DNA from: Antilocapra americana
Lineage: Eukaryota; Chordata; Mammalia; Artiodactyla; Antilocapridae
Reading direction: 5' to 3'
Length of the DNA stretch: 64,000 nucleotides
Assembly: GCA_007570785.1 (NCBI GenBank)
Contig: ML664199.1
Location: 17,512,523-17,576,522 of the forward strand
Both the position numbers and the translations under genes were made by a program. Positions 46,735 to 58,852 of this stretch are shown piece by piece. Position 1 is the stretch's first letter. Each line of letters begins with the position of its first letter. The notes under the pieces were generated by a model. That model was not told the origin of the DNA. It worked only from the letters and a program-made list of their open reading frames with translations, and did not search any database.

Positions 46735-47633
46735 TGGCTGTTATTCGGTCACCAAGTCATGTCCTACTGTTTGTGACCTCATGGACTATAGCACACCAGG
46801 TTCCTCTGTCCTCCACTATCTCCTGAGATTTTCTCAAAATCATATCCATTGAGTCAGTGATGCTGTCAGTATTGAAGCTTCTCATCCTCTGCTGCCCTAT
46901 TCTCCTTCTGCCTTCTTTTTTTCCCAGCATCAGGGTCTTTTCCAATGAGTCAGCTCTTTGCATCAGGTGGCCAAAGTATTGGAGCTTCAGCTTCAGCATT
47001 AGTTCTTCCAATGAATATTCAGGGTTGATTTCCTTTAGGATTGACTTGTTTGATCTTCTTGCTGTCCAAGGGACTCTCAAGAGTCTTCTCTAGCACCACA
47101 GTTCCAAAGCATCAGTTCCTTGGCGGTTGGCCTTCTTTATGGTCCAACTCTCACATTCATACAAGACTGCTGGAAAAACCGTAGCTTTGACTCTATGGAC
47201 CTTTGTTGGCAAAGTGATGTCTCTGCTTTTTAATGTACTATCTAGGCTCATCACAACTTTCCTTCCAAGGATCGTCTTTTAATTTCATGGCTGCAGTCAC
47301 CATCCACAGTGATTTTAGAGTTCAAGAAAATACAGTCTGTCACTGCTTCCACTTTTTCCCCTTCTATTTGCCATGAAATGATGGGACCAGATGCCTTGAT
47401 CTTAGTTTTTTAAATGTTGAGCTTCAAGCCAACTTTTTCACTTTCCCCTTTTCACCCTCATCAAGAGGCTCTTTAGTTCCTCTTCACATTCTACCATTAG
47501 AATGGTATCATCTTCATATCTGAGGTTGTTGATATTTCCCCTGGCAATCTTGATTCTAGCTTGTGATTCATCTAACCTGGCATTTCGCATGATGTACTCT
47601 GCATATAAGCTAAATAATCAGGGTGACAATATA
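46735..47633 (-). mobile_element. BovB LINE 3' fragment
   Basis: About 0.9 kb, from the 3' end (ggctgttattcggtcaccaa) to the RT end (gatgtactctgcatataagc, complement of the YAEYIMR coding region). The frame 46757-47080 (-) is a remnant of the C-terminal part. The YADD box is changed here (cattagaatggtatcatctt). Confidence 0.92.
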
Positions 47634-47664
47634 TAGTTTTAATCTATGTATATACAGTTTTATC

Positions 47665-47905
47665 TGTTCAGGCTGCTATAACAAAAATTCCATAGACTGG
47701 GTGGCTTATAAACAATAGAAACTTATTTCTCACAATTCTGGAGGCTGGGAAGTCCAAGAACAAGGAGCCAGCAGATTCAATATCCTGTAAGGTTCTACTT
47801 AGGGCTTGCAGACTGCCTAGTTCTTGTTGTGTCCTCGTGTGGCAGAAGGGATGAAGGCTCTCTTGGCACTCTTTTATAATGGGTGCTAACCCCATTCATG
47901 AGGGT
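47665..47905 (-). mobile_element. MaLR-type LTR fragment, 3' part
   Basis: Reverse MST/THE-like LTR: gttcaggctgctataacaaa, agactgggtggcttataaac, cacaattctggaggctggga and aaccccattcatgagggtgc. No internal coding region is attached. Confidence 0.75.
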
Positions 47906-48005
47906 GCTACCCTCTGAACGTTTGTGTGTGTCCTGCCAAAATTCATGTGTAGACATCTTAACCTCCAAAGTGATGGTGTTAGGTGGTGGGGCCTTTGGGA
48001 GTTAG
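47906..48005 (+). mobile_element. MaLR-type LTR fragment, 5' part, opposite strand
   Basis: Forward MST/THE-like start: ctctgaacgtttgtgtgtgt, ccaaaattcatgtgtagaca and gtgatggtgttaggtggtgg. It directly abuts the reverse fragment to its left. Confidence 0.72.
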
Positions 48006-48179
48006 GTAAGTCAGCTGGAAATCACTTAGTGACTTAGAGTTTTCTTAGGAGTTATTTTAGAGACTGGTTGTTAGTGTTCTGGAGTTTCTTAGTGCCTATC
48101 TTAGGGATTTTGGTTCGTGTTCTGTTCATATTTGATTATCTCAGTGAATATGATTGTCTTGGGCAGTGTGTGCAGGTTT
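48006..48179. other. Unassigned sequence
   Basis: Nothing recognised. Confidence 0.4.
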
Positions 48180-48910
48180 AGGCCCAACCATACAACTAGA
48201 CGAAACAGTCTCCATGCAAGACCACCTTTCCTCTGACATCAGCTGAGTGTGAGGTTCCCAATACCATTCTCAGCTTGGATATTGGTTGGAAAGAGTCACA
48301 GGACTCACTGAAGGCTGTTGCACTTACTGTTATGGTTTATTAGAAGGAAAGGATCAAGTTAAGATCAACCAAAGGGAGAGACACATAGGACAGAGTCCAG
48401 GAGAGCTCCAAATGCAGAGTTTCCATTGACATTTTTTCTCTCTCTGTGAAGCTAAGTGATGTTACTCTCCTAGTGTCAATGGGTAAGAATATTCACGGAA
48501 AGTCGCCAACCAAGGAGGCTCACTCAGGCTTCGGTGTTCAGAGCCTTTACTGGGGCTCCATGATTAATTGGTTATCCATGTGTTTGATCTCATCCTCCAG
48601 ATGGACAGACACTGTGTGACCTAAAGCTATGTTGTCAGTCTCTCTACTGTGGCCACCCCCCACCCTAACTCATATTGTTAGACTCTGCAGCACCCAAGAC
48701 TCCCTGGCAAAGAAAGCTACTCTTACCAGATATAACATTCCAGGGGTCCAGAGGTTATCCCCAGAAGCAGAGGGCAACGTTCTCACCTTCTTTTTGAACA
48801 AGACCAAATTCTTTACTGTATCTGGGCAGGTTTTTCAAACTGCTGGTCGAGATGTATCAGTGGCCAGTGAAACTATTTAAATAGTCTCCACTAGCATTTC
48901 ATGGAAGGTC
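48180..48910. repeat. Probable ancient LTR-like repeat, family not named
   Basis: Wording such as ctgttatggtttattagaag, gggagagacacataggacag, cagagtccaggagagctcca and tttactggggctccatgatt resembles a common old mammalian LTR-like repeat read in reverse. Family and limits are uncertain. Confidence 0.4.
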
Positions 48911-49084
48911 CCAATTTAAAAGTTTGACCAACACTGGCCTAGAATAGTTAGTGTAAATGAAACTGGAATGGCGCTACTTAACTCAGGAGTGGTTCAGGTG
49001 AGATGCTCTGGACTTACCCGGGACTGACCAGGTCCTTGTACAAGCACCATAGGGGTTTCAGTGTTTTTGTTTTAGGACATGTTT
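48911..49084. other. Unassigned sequence
   Basis: Nothing recognised. Confidence 0.4.
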
Positions 49085-49094
49085 ATCCATGCTT

Positions 49095-49883
49095 TTTTCA
49101 GTCACTCAGTTGTGTTTGACTCTGCAGCCCCATGGACTGCAGCCCACCAAGCTTCCCTGTGCTTCACCACCTCCCAGAACTTGCTTAAACTCGTGTCCAT
49201 TGAGTTGGTGATGCCATCCAGTCATCTTGTCCTCTGTCGTTCCCTTCTCCTCTTGCTGTCAATCTTTCCCATTGTCAGGGTCTTTTCTAATGAGTCGGCT
49301 CTTCATATCTGGTCACTAAAATATTGGAGCTTCAGCTTTAGCATCAAATCTTTCCAATGAATTTTCAGGATTGATTTCCTTTAAGATTGACTGGTTTGAT
49401 CTCCTTGCAGTCCAAGGGACTCTGAAGAGTCTTCTCCAGCACCATAGTTCAAAAGCATCAATTCTTCAGTGCTCAGCCTTCTTTTTAGTCCAGCTCTCAC
49501 GTCCATACATGACTACTGGAAAAGCCATAGCTTTGACTATATGGACCTTTGTAGAAAAAGTCTCTGCTTTTTAATACTCTGTCTAGGTTTGTCATAGCTC
49601 CTTTTCTTCCAAGGAGCAAGGGTCTTTTAATTTCATGGCTGCAGTCACTGTCCACAGTGATTTTGGAGCCCAAGAAAATAAAGTATTTTACTGTTTCCGT
49701 TGTTCCTCTAACTATTTGCCATGAAGTGATGGGACCAGATGCCATGGTCTTAGCTTCTTGAATGTTGAATTTTAAGCCAGGTTTTTCATTCTCCTGTTTA
49801 ACCTTCATCAAGATGCTCTTGACTTCCTCTTTGCTTTCTGCCATAAGGGTGGTGTCATCTGCATATCTGAGTTTATTGATATG
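49095..49883 (-). mobile_element. BovB LINE 3' fragment with target-site duplication
   Basis: About 0.8 kb, 5'-truncated just before the YADD box (complement gtcatctgcatatctgagtt; YADD retained). The open frame 49497-49889 (-) covers YADDTTLMAES and downstream sequence. The 10-bp repeat atccatgctt is exact at 49085-49094 and 49884-49893. Confidence 0.94.
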
Positions 49884-49893
49884 ATCCATGCTT

Positions 49894-50144
49894 ACAGGGG
49901 GCTAATCTTTAAGATTGATCTGTCATTTTAAAACAAAACATACATTGATTTTTACAGTAATACATCCTAAGTATCAAAAATAAAAATATAAAAAATAATG
50001 GCAACTATAAACACACTCTCATTATGAATAATTCATTTGCCTATATATGTGTGTAAAGAACTTTTCAGTTGTAAATACTTTCCACATTTTAGTGATTATT
50101 TGATTTCCTATGTCTTGGTTCATCTACCAAACAACTTATTACAG
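49894..50144. other. Unassigned AT-rich sequence
   Basis: Nothing recognised. Confidence 0.4.
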
Positions 50145-50370
50145 TTGGTTCTGGAATCAAGCAGGTGTTGGGCTCAAATCCCAATTCTGCAGCTGATACA
50201 CTGTGTGACTTAGATAAGTCACAGGTTTTTCATCTGTAAGATTAGGATAATAACAGCTATTCTTTTAACTGTTGTGGTTAAGTATAAGTAAATTGTTTAA
50301 CACAGTACCTGGTATGTAGCAGGTGTTTAACAAATTTGGCTATGATTATTATTGACATTATCAGTTTTTA
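50145..50370 (+). mobile_element. MIR SINE, nearly complete
   Basis: Order: tggttctggaatcaagcagg, gtgacttagataagtcacag, ttcatctgtaagattaggat and acagtacctggtatgtagca. One of the best preserved old SINEs in the window. Confidence 0.85.
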
Positions 50371-50439
50371 GACTGTTATTGTCAGGAAGGGGTCTGTGGG
50401 AAACAGTTGGTTTGCAGTGAGATGGTTGTGGAGAGGGAA

Positions 50440-50550
50440 TCTATATAGTGCAAGCTCTAGAATCTGATGACAGATCCCATCTCTACCACTTACCAGCTGT
50501 GAGATCTTGGGAAACTTTCTCAACTTCTCTAGACTTCCATTTTATAGGTA
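50440..50550 (+). mobile_element. MIR SINE fragment
   Basis: gcaagctctagaatctgatg, then ctgtgagatcttgggaaact and acttccattttataggtatg; a second MIR in the same direction. Confidence 0.75.
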
Positions 50551-50649
50551 TGTTTGTCTTATCCTTACACCAATGCCACTTTTTTCTTAATTGATAAATC
50601 TTTAGAGTAAATCATGAAATCAACAAAGTCCTCTAAATTTGTTGTTTTT

Positions 50650-52480
50650 TAAAGATCATTATGGTTGTTCTAGAACCTTTGCACTTCTGCTTAAAGGGTA
50701 AATCAATGTGTCAGTTTCTATCAGAAAATCTGTTGGTGTTTTGATTAGAATTCCAATAAATTGATAACTTTGAGGAGAATTGGAATCTTAAAAATATTGA
50801 ACTTTCCTAGCTGTGGACATGATATATCTCTTCATTTTTTTTAATCTTCTTTAGTTTCTCTCTGTAGTATTTTATAGTTTTTCATTGTAAAAGAACTGTA
50901 TATCTTTTCTTAGGTATATTCTCAAGGACTCAATATTTTTATTACTATTATAAGTGATGGTTAAAATTTTCATAATTGTTTCTGCCAATACATAGAAATA
51001 CAACTGATTTTTACACATGATCTTATATTTTGTGATGTTGCTATACTTATTTCTAGAGGATATTTTTATAGATTTATTAGGATTTTCTACATAAATATAT
51101 GTGAATGGAGACAGTTTTACTTTTCCAAATTTTATGCTTTCTTTTTATTTATTCTTGCACCTTTTACTGCTAGGATCTTCAATAGAATAATGAACACAAG
51201 TGAAACTAACAAACTAACATCCTTGCTTTGTTCTTTATCTTAAAGGAATGCATTCAGTATTTCAATATTAAATATTTTAGCTGCAGGTGTTTTATGGTTG
51301 CTCTTTATCAGGTTGGGAATTTCCATTCTACTCTTTAACTTGCTGAGAGTTTTTATCAGGAATGAATATTACATTTTATCATATGATATTTTGCTTTATG
51401 TATTAATGGGCTTCCCAGGTGGCACTAGTGGTAAAGAATCCACCTGCCAAGGAGACCTGGATTCAATCCCTGGATTGGGAAGATCCCCTGGAGGAGGGCA
51501 TGGCAACCCACTCCATGTTCGTGCCTGGATAATCCTATGGACAGAAGAGTCTGGCAGATTACAGTCCATAGGGCCACAAAGAGTCAGACACAACTGAAGT
51601 GATTTAGGATGCACACACGCACACTGATTTTTAACTGTTTAATCAATTTTGCATTTTTGAGATAAACCCTATTTGGTTATATATTTTTGGTTTACTTTGC
51701 TAATTTTTTGTTATTGAATTTTTGCATCTCTGTTCATAAGGGATATTAGTTTATAATTTTATTTTCTTAAATTATGTTTATCTAATTTTTGGTGTCAGTT
51801 TTTTTTTTTTTTAATTGGTGTCAGTTTTGCTGGCCACATTGAGTAAGTTGGAAAATATCTCCTCCTTTATTTTCCACAAGAGTCTATGACTGGCATTATC
51901 TCAAGTTTCTTTTGGCTATTCTAAGATCTTTACATTTCCATATAAAAGTTTGAATCAGCTTTTAAGGTCTATAGAAATAGCCTCTTAGAATTCTAATTGA
52001 TATTGCATTGAATTAGTTAATGTGGTTATATTTCACCAATGAAACCATCCAGGTTCAGAGTTTTCTTTGTGGGAAAGTTTTTGATTATGAATTTGCAATG
52101 ATGTTTCCTCTTTAATTCTTGATAATTCTTAATAATTTCTGTTCACTCTCTCTTGAAATCAGAATTTCTGGTGGTTTATAATTTTTATTAATATTTTCAA
52201 AGAACCAATTTTGGCCCTGTTAATTTTCTGAAAATTGTTTTTTGATTTTCTATTTGATTGATTTCTGTTTTTTGTTTCTTCTTTCCTATTTATTTTTGTT
52301 AAAATTTGAAGAAGCCATTTTAAGGGCAGTGTAGTTCAATATTTTCAGTTCTTCTTGCTTGCCATGATTTGACATTTAGGTAGTTCTGAAAATTTGTCAT
52401 TTTTGAGAGGTTTTGATTTTTCTGATAGGTTTATCCATTCCTGCTTTAAGGGATATTATTTATTCCCTGGACACTGCTTA
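50650..52480 (-). mobile_element. Ancient L1 ORF2 region, split by a Bov-tA
   Basis: Reverse L1 ORF2 text: ttttgattagaattccaata, ttttatagtttttcattgta, catccttgctttgttcttta, gataaaccctatttggttat and agaaccaattttggccctgt. Very decayed. The region between 51613 and 52480 continues the same ORF2 in order. Confidence 0.75.
51409..51612 (+). mobile_element. Bov-tA SINE
   Basis: Head gggcttcccaggtggcacta, middle caacccactccatgttcgtg, tail gtcagacacaactgaagtga. A few bases of the head (around 51450) are deleted. Confidence 0.92.
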
Positions 52481-54360
52481 GATAAGAAAAAATTGACTCT
52501 TTTTCCTATTTAAATTAGCAATTCAGATAAAACCTGAATGAATAAAAAAATTATATGTCTGTTAATTATGTAGGACTCCTAGATCTTTTCTTTTTCTGCA
52601 GATGGAATCATTAAAGAGAGTGCAGCATTTGAAGAAATGCAATGAATAAGAAACTTGGCCCAATATTAGACTTTATATGTCTTGAAAATTCTATATGAAT
52701 CAGTAAAATAAATAATTAATCTTTGCCATTAGCATTAATATTTAAATATAAGTTTGAAGACTATCTTGCACTCAGTTCAAAGCTGTGTTAACTTTAGCTT
52801 TAATCAGTAATCTAGAAACCATCCTTCGTGTGAGTTCCGGTCAGCCTCTCTTTTCCCCCTGGCTCTGCAGTGCCTCGTGTCACCCACATTTAAGCCCATT
52901 GCCTCCTTGACCTGCAGACTGCTCTGGTTTAGCTTCTGAGACAATTCTGATGAAGGTGGTTCTAGCCCTTCCCCTGGCTCCTTGAACCCCTACCAATGAT
53001 TGTACACTGTTCCCCACTTGCATGCGTGTAAGTTAAAGTTGCTACTGTACACCCCATTTTTACATTCCCCTAAGGCCTCCCAGGGTCGCTGGAGAACTAG
53101 GGCTTTATAATGCTCTTATTAGTTCATTCCTTAATACCAGGGCCTTGCTCCTGAGTCTCACCTAGTGCCTGGGGTCTTAATGAACACAGATTCTTCTTCC
53201 TCAGCCCTCTCTGCCTGCCTTGGTTCTGGAGTATCATGTCTGGCTGGTCTTCATCCATCTTCCCACCTGCCATGCCACAGCTCCCAGGGAGCCTGAGTCT
53301 TCTATCATATGTCTACTTGTCTGTCCCTCCCTGTGAGCTCCTGTAGCCCTGTCTACACAGCTCCTGGCCCTTCCAATGAAATCTCAGGCTGTTTCATACC
53401 TTTCTTCATTTCAAGTAAATGGCTTGGCTTTGCCACATTCCGAGAAATAATTGTTCAAATTATTTATACAACTTTAGAAAATTGAAATCTAATAGTATTC
53501 TCTGATGGTGAAATTTAAATATATCAACTATTGCAAATTATTTATACTAATCCTGTTTAATCTTTTCATGACATTAAAAATTAATCTCTGTGAATTTAAT
53601 ATTCAGATATATAAGTATTTGATGCCTATACCCAAAAAAGTCATTCAATAAATACTGTTTGTTTTAGTTTACTTTATTATATGAGGCATAAATGTCTCTT
53701 GGGGATTTATGATGGATGACAAATTCATTTTGAAAAGAATTTATTTTATACAGGTTTTATGAACATATAATAAAGTACTCTCTCCAAGCATAATTTAACA
53801 CAACATACTAGTCTTATCAAATCCACTATTTCTGGAAACACAGCTTGTAACATTTGACTTAATAATAATAATCCTGAGTTAACTGATAAGAATTGATTAT
53901 TCCATGTATACTTATTATTTGAGGAAAAAACATACCATTGTCATTTCACAGCATATCATAATCTTCCTGGCTTAATGAGAAAGAATGTGCTTTGGAGCTG
54001 GAGTGCCTCATTGTGCAGTGGCTGTGTGTGGGTTGAAAGAACAATGCTCTAGGGTCTCCTACAATTACAATGAGAGTATTTGCTATACTTAATAGGACAT
54101 TTTAAGGATGACAGTTGTGATGGATTAACTTTATCATGGACTCACACCATCTCACTGGCATTGTCACTAGGAACTTTGACTTTTTGTTTTTAGCATTGGC
54201 AAACAAGTTCTAGAAAGATGCTTGAAGCTTAGCTTTCTCCCAACATATTTTTCATGAAGTTATGAGATACACATGTCACATTTTATTCTTCTGCTTTTTA
54301 TTTCTAAATACTTTTTTCCAATCAATGATTTGCAGTGAATTTTTAACTCATTGTGTACCT
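52481..54360. other. Unassigned, mostly unique sequence
   Basis: No gene or clear repeat in 1.9 kb. About 52830-53400 is GC-richer than its surroundings, the rest is AT-rich. Confidence 0.4.
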
Positions 54361-54560
54361 GTGTGCTCAGTTATGTCCAACTCTGAGACCCCATGAACTG
54401 TAGCCCACCAGACTCCTTTGCCCATGGAATTTTCCAGGCAAGAATACTGGAGTGGGTTGCCATTTTCTCCTCCATGGAATCTTCCTGACCCAGGGATTGA
54501 ATCCACATCTCTTTTGAGTCTCCTGCATTGGAGGATGGATTCTTTACCACTGCGCCAAGA
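54361..54560 (-). mobile_element. Bov-tA SINE
   Basis: Reverse: gtgctcagttatgtccaact to ctttaccactgcgccaagac. The tRNA-like part contains the usual B-box complement and an expansion (cacatctcttttgagtctcc). Confidence 0.9.
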
Positions 54561-55284
54561 CTGCTGAAAGGCATTAATATGAATTAATGCAGCATTGTGG
54601 TACTGGTACTATTTCCTAGATTTATTAGCAAGAATCTGTTTTTAACATTAAGTTAGAGAAAGAATTTTTTTTATAAAGAAAGGTAAAGAGCCTGAGTCAT
54701 TCTAATTAGATGACTGTACCAATTTTAATAGCACTAATAGAACCATTCATTTTACTGGCTTGAAAAGCAGACTAATCGTTTATATCACTTGACTTTCTCA
54801 TTTTGTCATGTCTATGATTCACTAATGTGCCTTCCGAGCAGCTAGATTTGGGCCTCCCATGGCCCAACTCTATTAAGTCCTTTTTCCCAAAAGAGAAGAT
54901 AGTTTCAGACAATAAAAACCTGTGCCCTCCCTGCCAACTCCTGCCCCCACCATTCCACTCTCCAAAGGAATTCACCTGCAGCTTCTCTCTCTCTCCATCA
55001 GTGAACCCTCCGTTTACAGATCTTACTGGCGAATGTTACACTCCAGAAGACATGTGTTAACTAAAGAGATTTTGGCATTTGTTTTAACATATCAATAGTC
55101 TCTTTATTAGAAATCTAATTTATATTCCAGTTATGAATCTATTATCTTTTTATAGTTTAAATTTACTCCTGAATATTCCATATACCATGCTGTCATTATC
55201 CATTCTCCTGTGGATAGATATATTGTTTGCTTGCTTCCTTTCTTTTTCCTTCCCCTCCCCCCTTTCTTTCTTTCTTATAGCTAT
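54561..55284. other. Unassigned sequence, partly CNE-like
   Basis: About 54640-54800 is complex AT-rich sequence with homeodomain-like cores (cattctaattagatgactgt). A (TTTC)n run is near 55261-55279. No gene recognised. Confidence 0.4.
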
Positions 55285-55680
55285 ATCAAATGTGGATGCA
55301 ATCTCACAACATAATGTTGAGTGAGGGAAAGTTCCAGAATACATGCACTGTTTTCATAAAGTCCAAACACAAACCTGCATACATGCACAGAAAAAGCATG
55401 TATTAAAAAGATTAGGGACTGATGAAGACAAAATTCAAGATGGTGGTGTTTTCATGTGGAGGGAGAGAGGAGGATGTGCCTGCAAGGGGAATGTAGGAGC
55501 ATCATTGTTTGGTGACATATTTTTTAAATGGATGGTGGACCCACTGGTGTACATTTTATTTTCCTTCATGTGTATATGTGAGTGTATATTTGTATTTATA
55601 TGTTTGAAATATCTTAGAAAAAAAGTTATTTTTCTTGTAAGCCATGTGTTCAATGTCAACATCATGGATTTTCATTCTGA
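55285..55680 (+). mobile_element. Possible ancient L1 3'-UTR fragment
   Basis: caaatgtggatgcaatctca and ttttcataaagtccaaacac resemble an old L1M 3' region in forward orientation. Weak match; the 114-codon open frame over it (55343-55687) shows no recognisable domain. Confidence 0.35.
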
Positions 55681-55764
55681 GAAGTAAAATTACCCTTTGA
55701 CAAACTGGATTTTTTAATTGGCTTCTTAATTGGCTGTTGGCATCCAGTAGATACTAAAAGAAGG

Positions 55765-56115
55765 ATGGTATAACTCAGAAGTTGGGAAACAACAGCCCAC
55801 AGGACAAATCTGGTGGACTCTGCTTTTGTATGGCCCATGAGCTAAGAATGGCTTTACATTTTAAAGTTCATTTTAAACAAAATTTTCATTTTAAGTGAAA
55901 AAAATTCAAAGAAGAATAGTATTTTGTGACACATGAAAATTACATGATATTTAGATTTCGGTGTCCATAAATAAAGCTTTACTGGCACACAGATGTGTTC
56001 ATTTACTTGTGGATTCTCCATGGCTGGCTTCACACTACCATAGCAGAGTCAGATAGTTGCCACAGAGACACTGTGGCTTTCAAAGATGAAAATACTAATT
56101 ATCTGATCCTTTGCG
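55765..56115. mobile_element. hAT-like non-autonomous DNA transposon remnant
   Basis: cccacaggacaaatctggtg, aataaagctttactggcaca, ctccatggctggcttcacac and gatagttgccacagagacac follow the order of a common ancient short hAT-type element. The subfamily is not assigned; terminal repeats are eroded. Confidence 0.55.
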
Positions 56116-56164
56116 GAAAAGTATAATATAAAAGAAACTGATCTTAAGAGAGGTAAAATTTCTT

Positions 56165-56560
56165 ATCTCTTATATATTTAGAGTCAGGCAAACCTCAGTT
56201 TGAATCTTTGTTAAATTCCTTACTAAATGGAGCTCTCTGATCCTCAATAGAAATTATTTAATAGGATAGTGAATGAGAAAATGCCAAGCAAACCAACTAG
56301 TAGGGACTTGTTTCTTTCCTTTTGATATAAAAATTCTGGCTTATATTAGTCTGAAGAGTCCAAGCAAGACTTCTCTTTATTCTTTGCACACTAATATTAG
56401 TTATATTTGTATAACTGTCATCTATGGACTGAACTTAGACTAAGTCACCTCATATTCTGAGCCTCAGCTTCCCCATCCATAAAATGAGAGTAATAATAAC
56501 AATCTCCCTAGTGTATGCCGAAAATTAACTGTAACAGTGGTTATTACTGTTACTGGCTAA
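56165..56560 (+). mobile_element. MIR SINE pieces
   Basis: A weak piece at about 56170-56285 (agtcaggcaaacctcagttt) and a clear one at about 56400-56560: tgagcctcagcttccccatc, ataaaatgagagtaataata. Confidence 0.7.
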
Positions 56561-56796
56561 GATCCCTTGCTTACCATCTGGTTATTTATGTAGTTCATTT
56601 CTCCAGATAACATTTTGCTCATTGGAAATCTAGCCTTTTAAAGGCTAGCAACAGAGCTGAGTAAGAGGCTAGAAGTCAAGCTGATCTAGAGCTCTCCACT
56701 AACTGGGAGATTCTGGGCACCCTGTTTAGCAATTGTACACTTTGTATTTTTCATATTTGAAGAAGGGTCAGATGGCTTCCTAGATAGCCTAGTATT
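56561..56796. other. Unassigned sequence
   Basis: Nothing recognised. Confidence 0.4.
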
Positions 56797-58246
56797 TCAG
56801 TTCAGTTTAGTCGCTCAGTTGTGTCCGACTCTTTGCTACCCATGAATCGCAGCACACCAGGCCTCCCTGTCTATCACCAGGTCCCGGAGTCTACCCAAAC
56901 CCATGTCCATTGAGTCGGTGATGCCATCCAGCCATCTCATACTCTGTTGTCCCCTTCTCCTCCTGCCCCCAATCCTTACCAGCATTAGGGTCTTTTCCAA
57001 TGAGTCAACTCTTTGCATGATGTGGCCAAAGTATTGGAGTTTCAGCTTCAACATCAGTCCTTCCAGTGAACACCGAGGACTGATCTCCTTTAGGATGGAC
57101 TGGTTGGATCTCCTTGCAGTCCAAGGGACTCTCAAGAGTCTTCTCCAACACCACAGTTCAAAACCATCAACTCTTCAGTGCTCAGCCTTCTTCACCGTCC
57201 AACTCTCACATCCATATATGACTGCTGGAAAAACCATAGCCTTGACTAGACAGACCTTTGTTGACAAAGTAAAGTCTCTGCTTTTTAATATGATGTCTAG
57301 GTTGGTCATAACTTTCCTTCCAAGGAGTATACGTCTTTTAATTTCATGGCTGCAATCCCCATCTGCAGTGATTTTGGAGCCCAGAAAAATAAAGTCTGCC
57401 ACTGTTTCCACTGTTTCCCCATCTATTTGCCATGAAGTGATGGGACCAGATGCCATGATCTTAGTTTTCTGAATGTTGAGCTTTAAGCCAACTTTTTCAC
57501 TCTCCTCTCACTTTCATCAAGAGGCTTTTTAGTTCCTCTTCACTTTCTGCCATAAGGGTGGTGTCATCTGCATATCTGAGATTATTGATATTTCTCCCGG
57601 CAGTCTTGATTCCAGCTTGTGCTTCTTCCAGCCCAGCATTTCTCATGATGTACTCTGCATAGAAGTTAAATAAGCAGGGCAACAATATACAGCCTTGACG
57701 TACTCCCTTCCCGTTTTGGAACCAGTCTGTTGTTCCATGTCCAGTTCTAACTTTTGCTTCCTGACCTGCATACAGGTTTCTCAAGAGACAGGTCAGGTGG
57801 TTTGGTATTCCCATCTCTTTCAGAATTTTTCACAGTTTATTGTGATCCACACAGTCAAAGGCTTTGGCATAGTCAATAAAGCAGAAATAGATGTTTTTCT
57901 GGAACTCTCTTGCTTTTTTGATGATTCAACGGATGTTGGCAATTTGATCTCTGGTTCCTCTGGCTTTTCTAAATCCAGCTTGAACATCTGGAATTTCATG
58001 GTTCATGTGTTGCTGAAGCCTGGCTTGGAGAATTTTGAGCATCACTTTACTAGCGTGTGATATAGGTGCATTTGTGCAGTAGTTTGACCATTCTTTGGCA
58101 TTGCCTTTCTTTGGGATTGGAATGAAAACTGACCTTTTTCAGTCCTGTGGCCATTGCTGAGTTTTCCAAATTTGCTGGCATATTGAGTGCAGCACTTTCA
58201 CAGCCTCATCTTTCAGGATTTGAAATAGCTCAACTGAAATTCCATT
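56797..58246 (-). mobile_element. BovB LINE, 5'-truncated, 1.45 kb
   Basis: Runs from the 3' end (cagttcagtttagtcgctca) back to the region just inside the RT (tgaaatagctcaactgaaat). The RT active-site box YADD is kept at 57563-57574 in the frame 57497-57814 (-); motif A FIDYAKAFD lies upstream near 57866-57892 in another frame. The downstream frames 57175-57456 and 56836-57135 (-) carry the C-terminal part. It is the second largest BovB here and less decayed at motif C than the 31.5-kb copy. Confidence 0.94.
57497..57814 (-). pseudogene. BovB RT palm fragment with intact YADD
   Basis: A 105-codon frame holding VRQGC (motif B region, about residues 38-42) and LRYADDTTLMAES (motif C, from about residue 79). 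It lacks motif A in frame, the fingers domain start and any endonuclease, so it is a non-functional remnant of the BovB polymerase. Confidence 0.88.
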
Positions 58247-58324
58247 GTTAAATATATCATCCACTATTCCTTCAAAATGAAGCTTGAATTAGGGAGTATA
58301 CTTTAGCATCTTTTTTTAGAGTAT

Positions 58325-58557
58325 CAGTTGACTCCCCTGGTGGATCGGTAGTGAAGAATCCGCCCTCCAATGCAGGAGATGCGGATTCAATCCCTGGTGG
58401 GGAAGAGTCCCTGGAGAAGAAAATGGCAATCCACTTGTTACAAGAATATGAGAATCCATTATTTTTGCCTGGGAAGTCCCATGGACAGAAGAGCCTGATC
58501 GACTGTGGTCCATAGGGTTTCAAGAATCAAATCTGACTTAGTAACTAAACCACCACC
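58325..58557 (+). mobile_element. Bov-tA SINE with a short insertion
   Basis: Head gactcccctggtggatcggt, middle ggcaatccacttgttacaag (about 20 extra bases), then ttttgcctgggaagtcccat and tail cttagtaactaaaccaccac. Diverged. Confidence 0.85.
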
Positions 58558-58762
58558 AATTTTTAAAATATGGAAAATTTTCATCATCAGATATTATTTT
58601 CATAATCATAGTCTCCAGAAACCCTGATGAAGCATGGTTGCTTCCATCATTTTTCTTAAAACTAGCATGAATTGACTTAGAGAATGGCTCAGGAGTGTAA
58701 GTCTGCCCTCCAAGATGGTAAAATCCCTCATTGGTCTGTTGGCCCTCTCCATAGCCTGCACC

Positions 58763-58852
58763 TTCTCTGAGGATCTTCGTGATGCAGGGATCAAACCTAG
58801 ATCTCCTGCATTGCAGGCAGATTCTTTACCATCTGACCAACCAGGGAAGCTC
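58763..58852 (-). mobile_element. Bov-tA tRNA-like head only
   Basis: Reverse: gaggatcttcgtgatgcagg, ctcctgcattgcaggcagat and ctgaccaaccagggaagc. The Bov-A tail is missing. Confidence 0.85.

Noticed and set aside
37543..48005. A full endogenous retrovirus
   Set aside because: Only MaLR-like LTR fragments are seen, with no gag, pol or env region next to them.
56903..57472. 189-codon plus-strand open frame
   Set aside because: This is the antisense of the BovB C-terminal region. Similar antisense frames appear over the other BovB copies, at 45355-45777 and 49079-49360.
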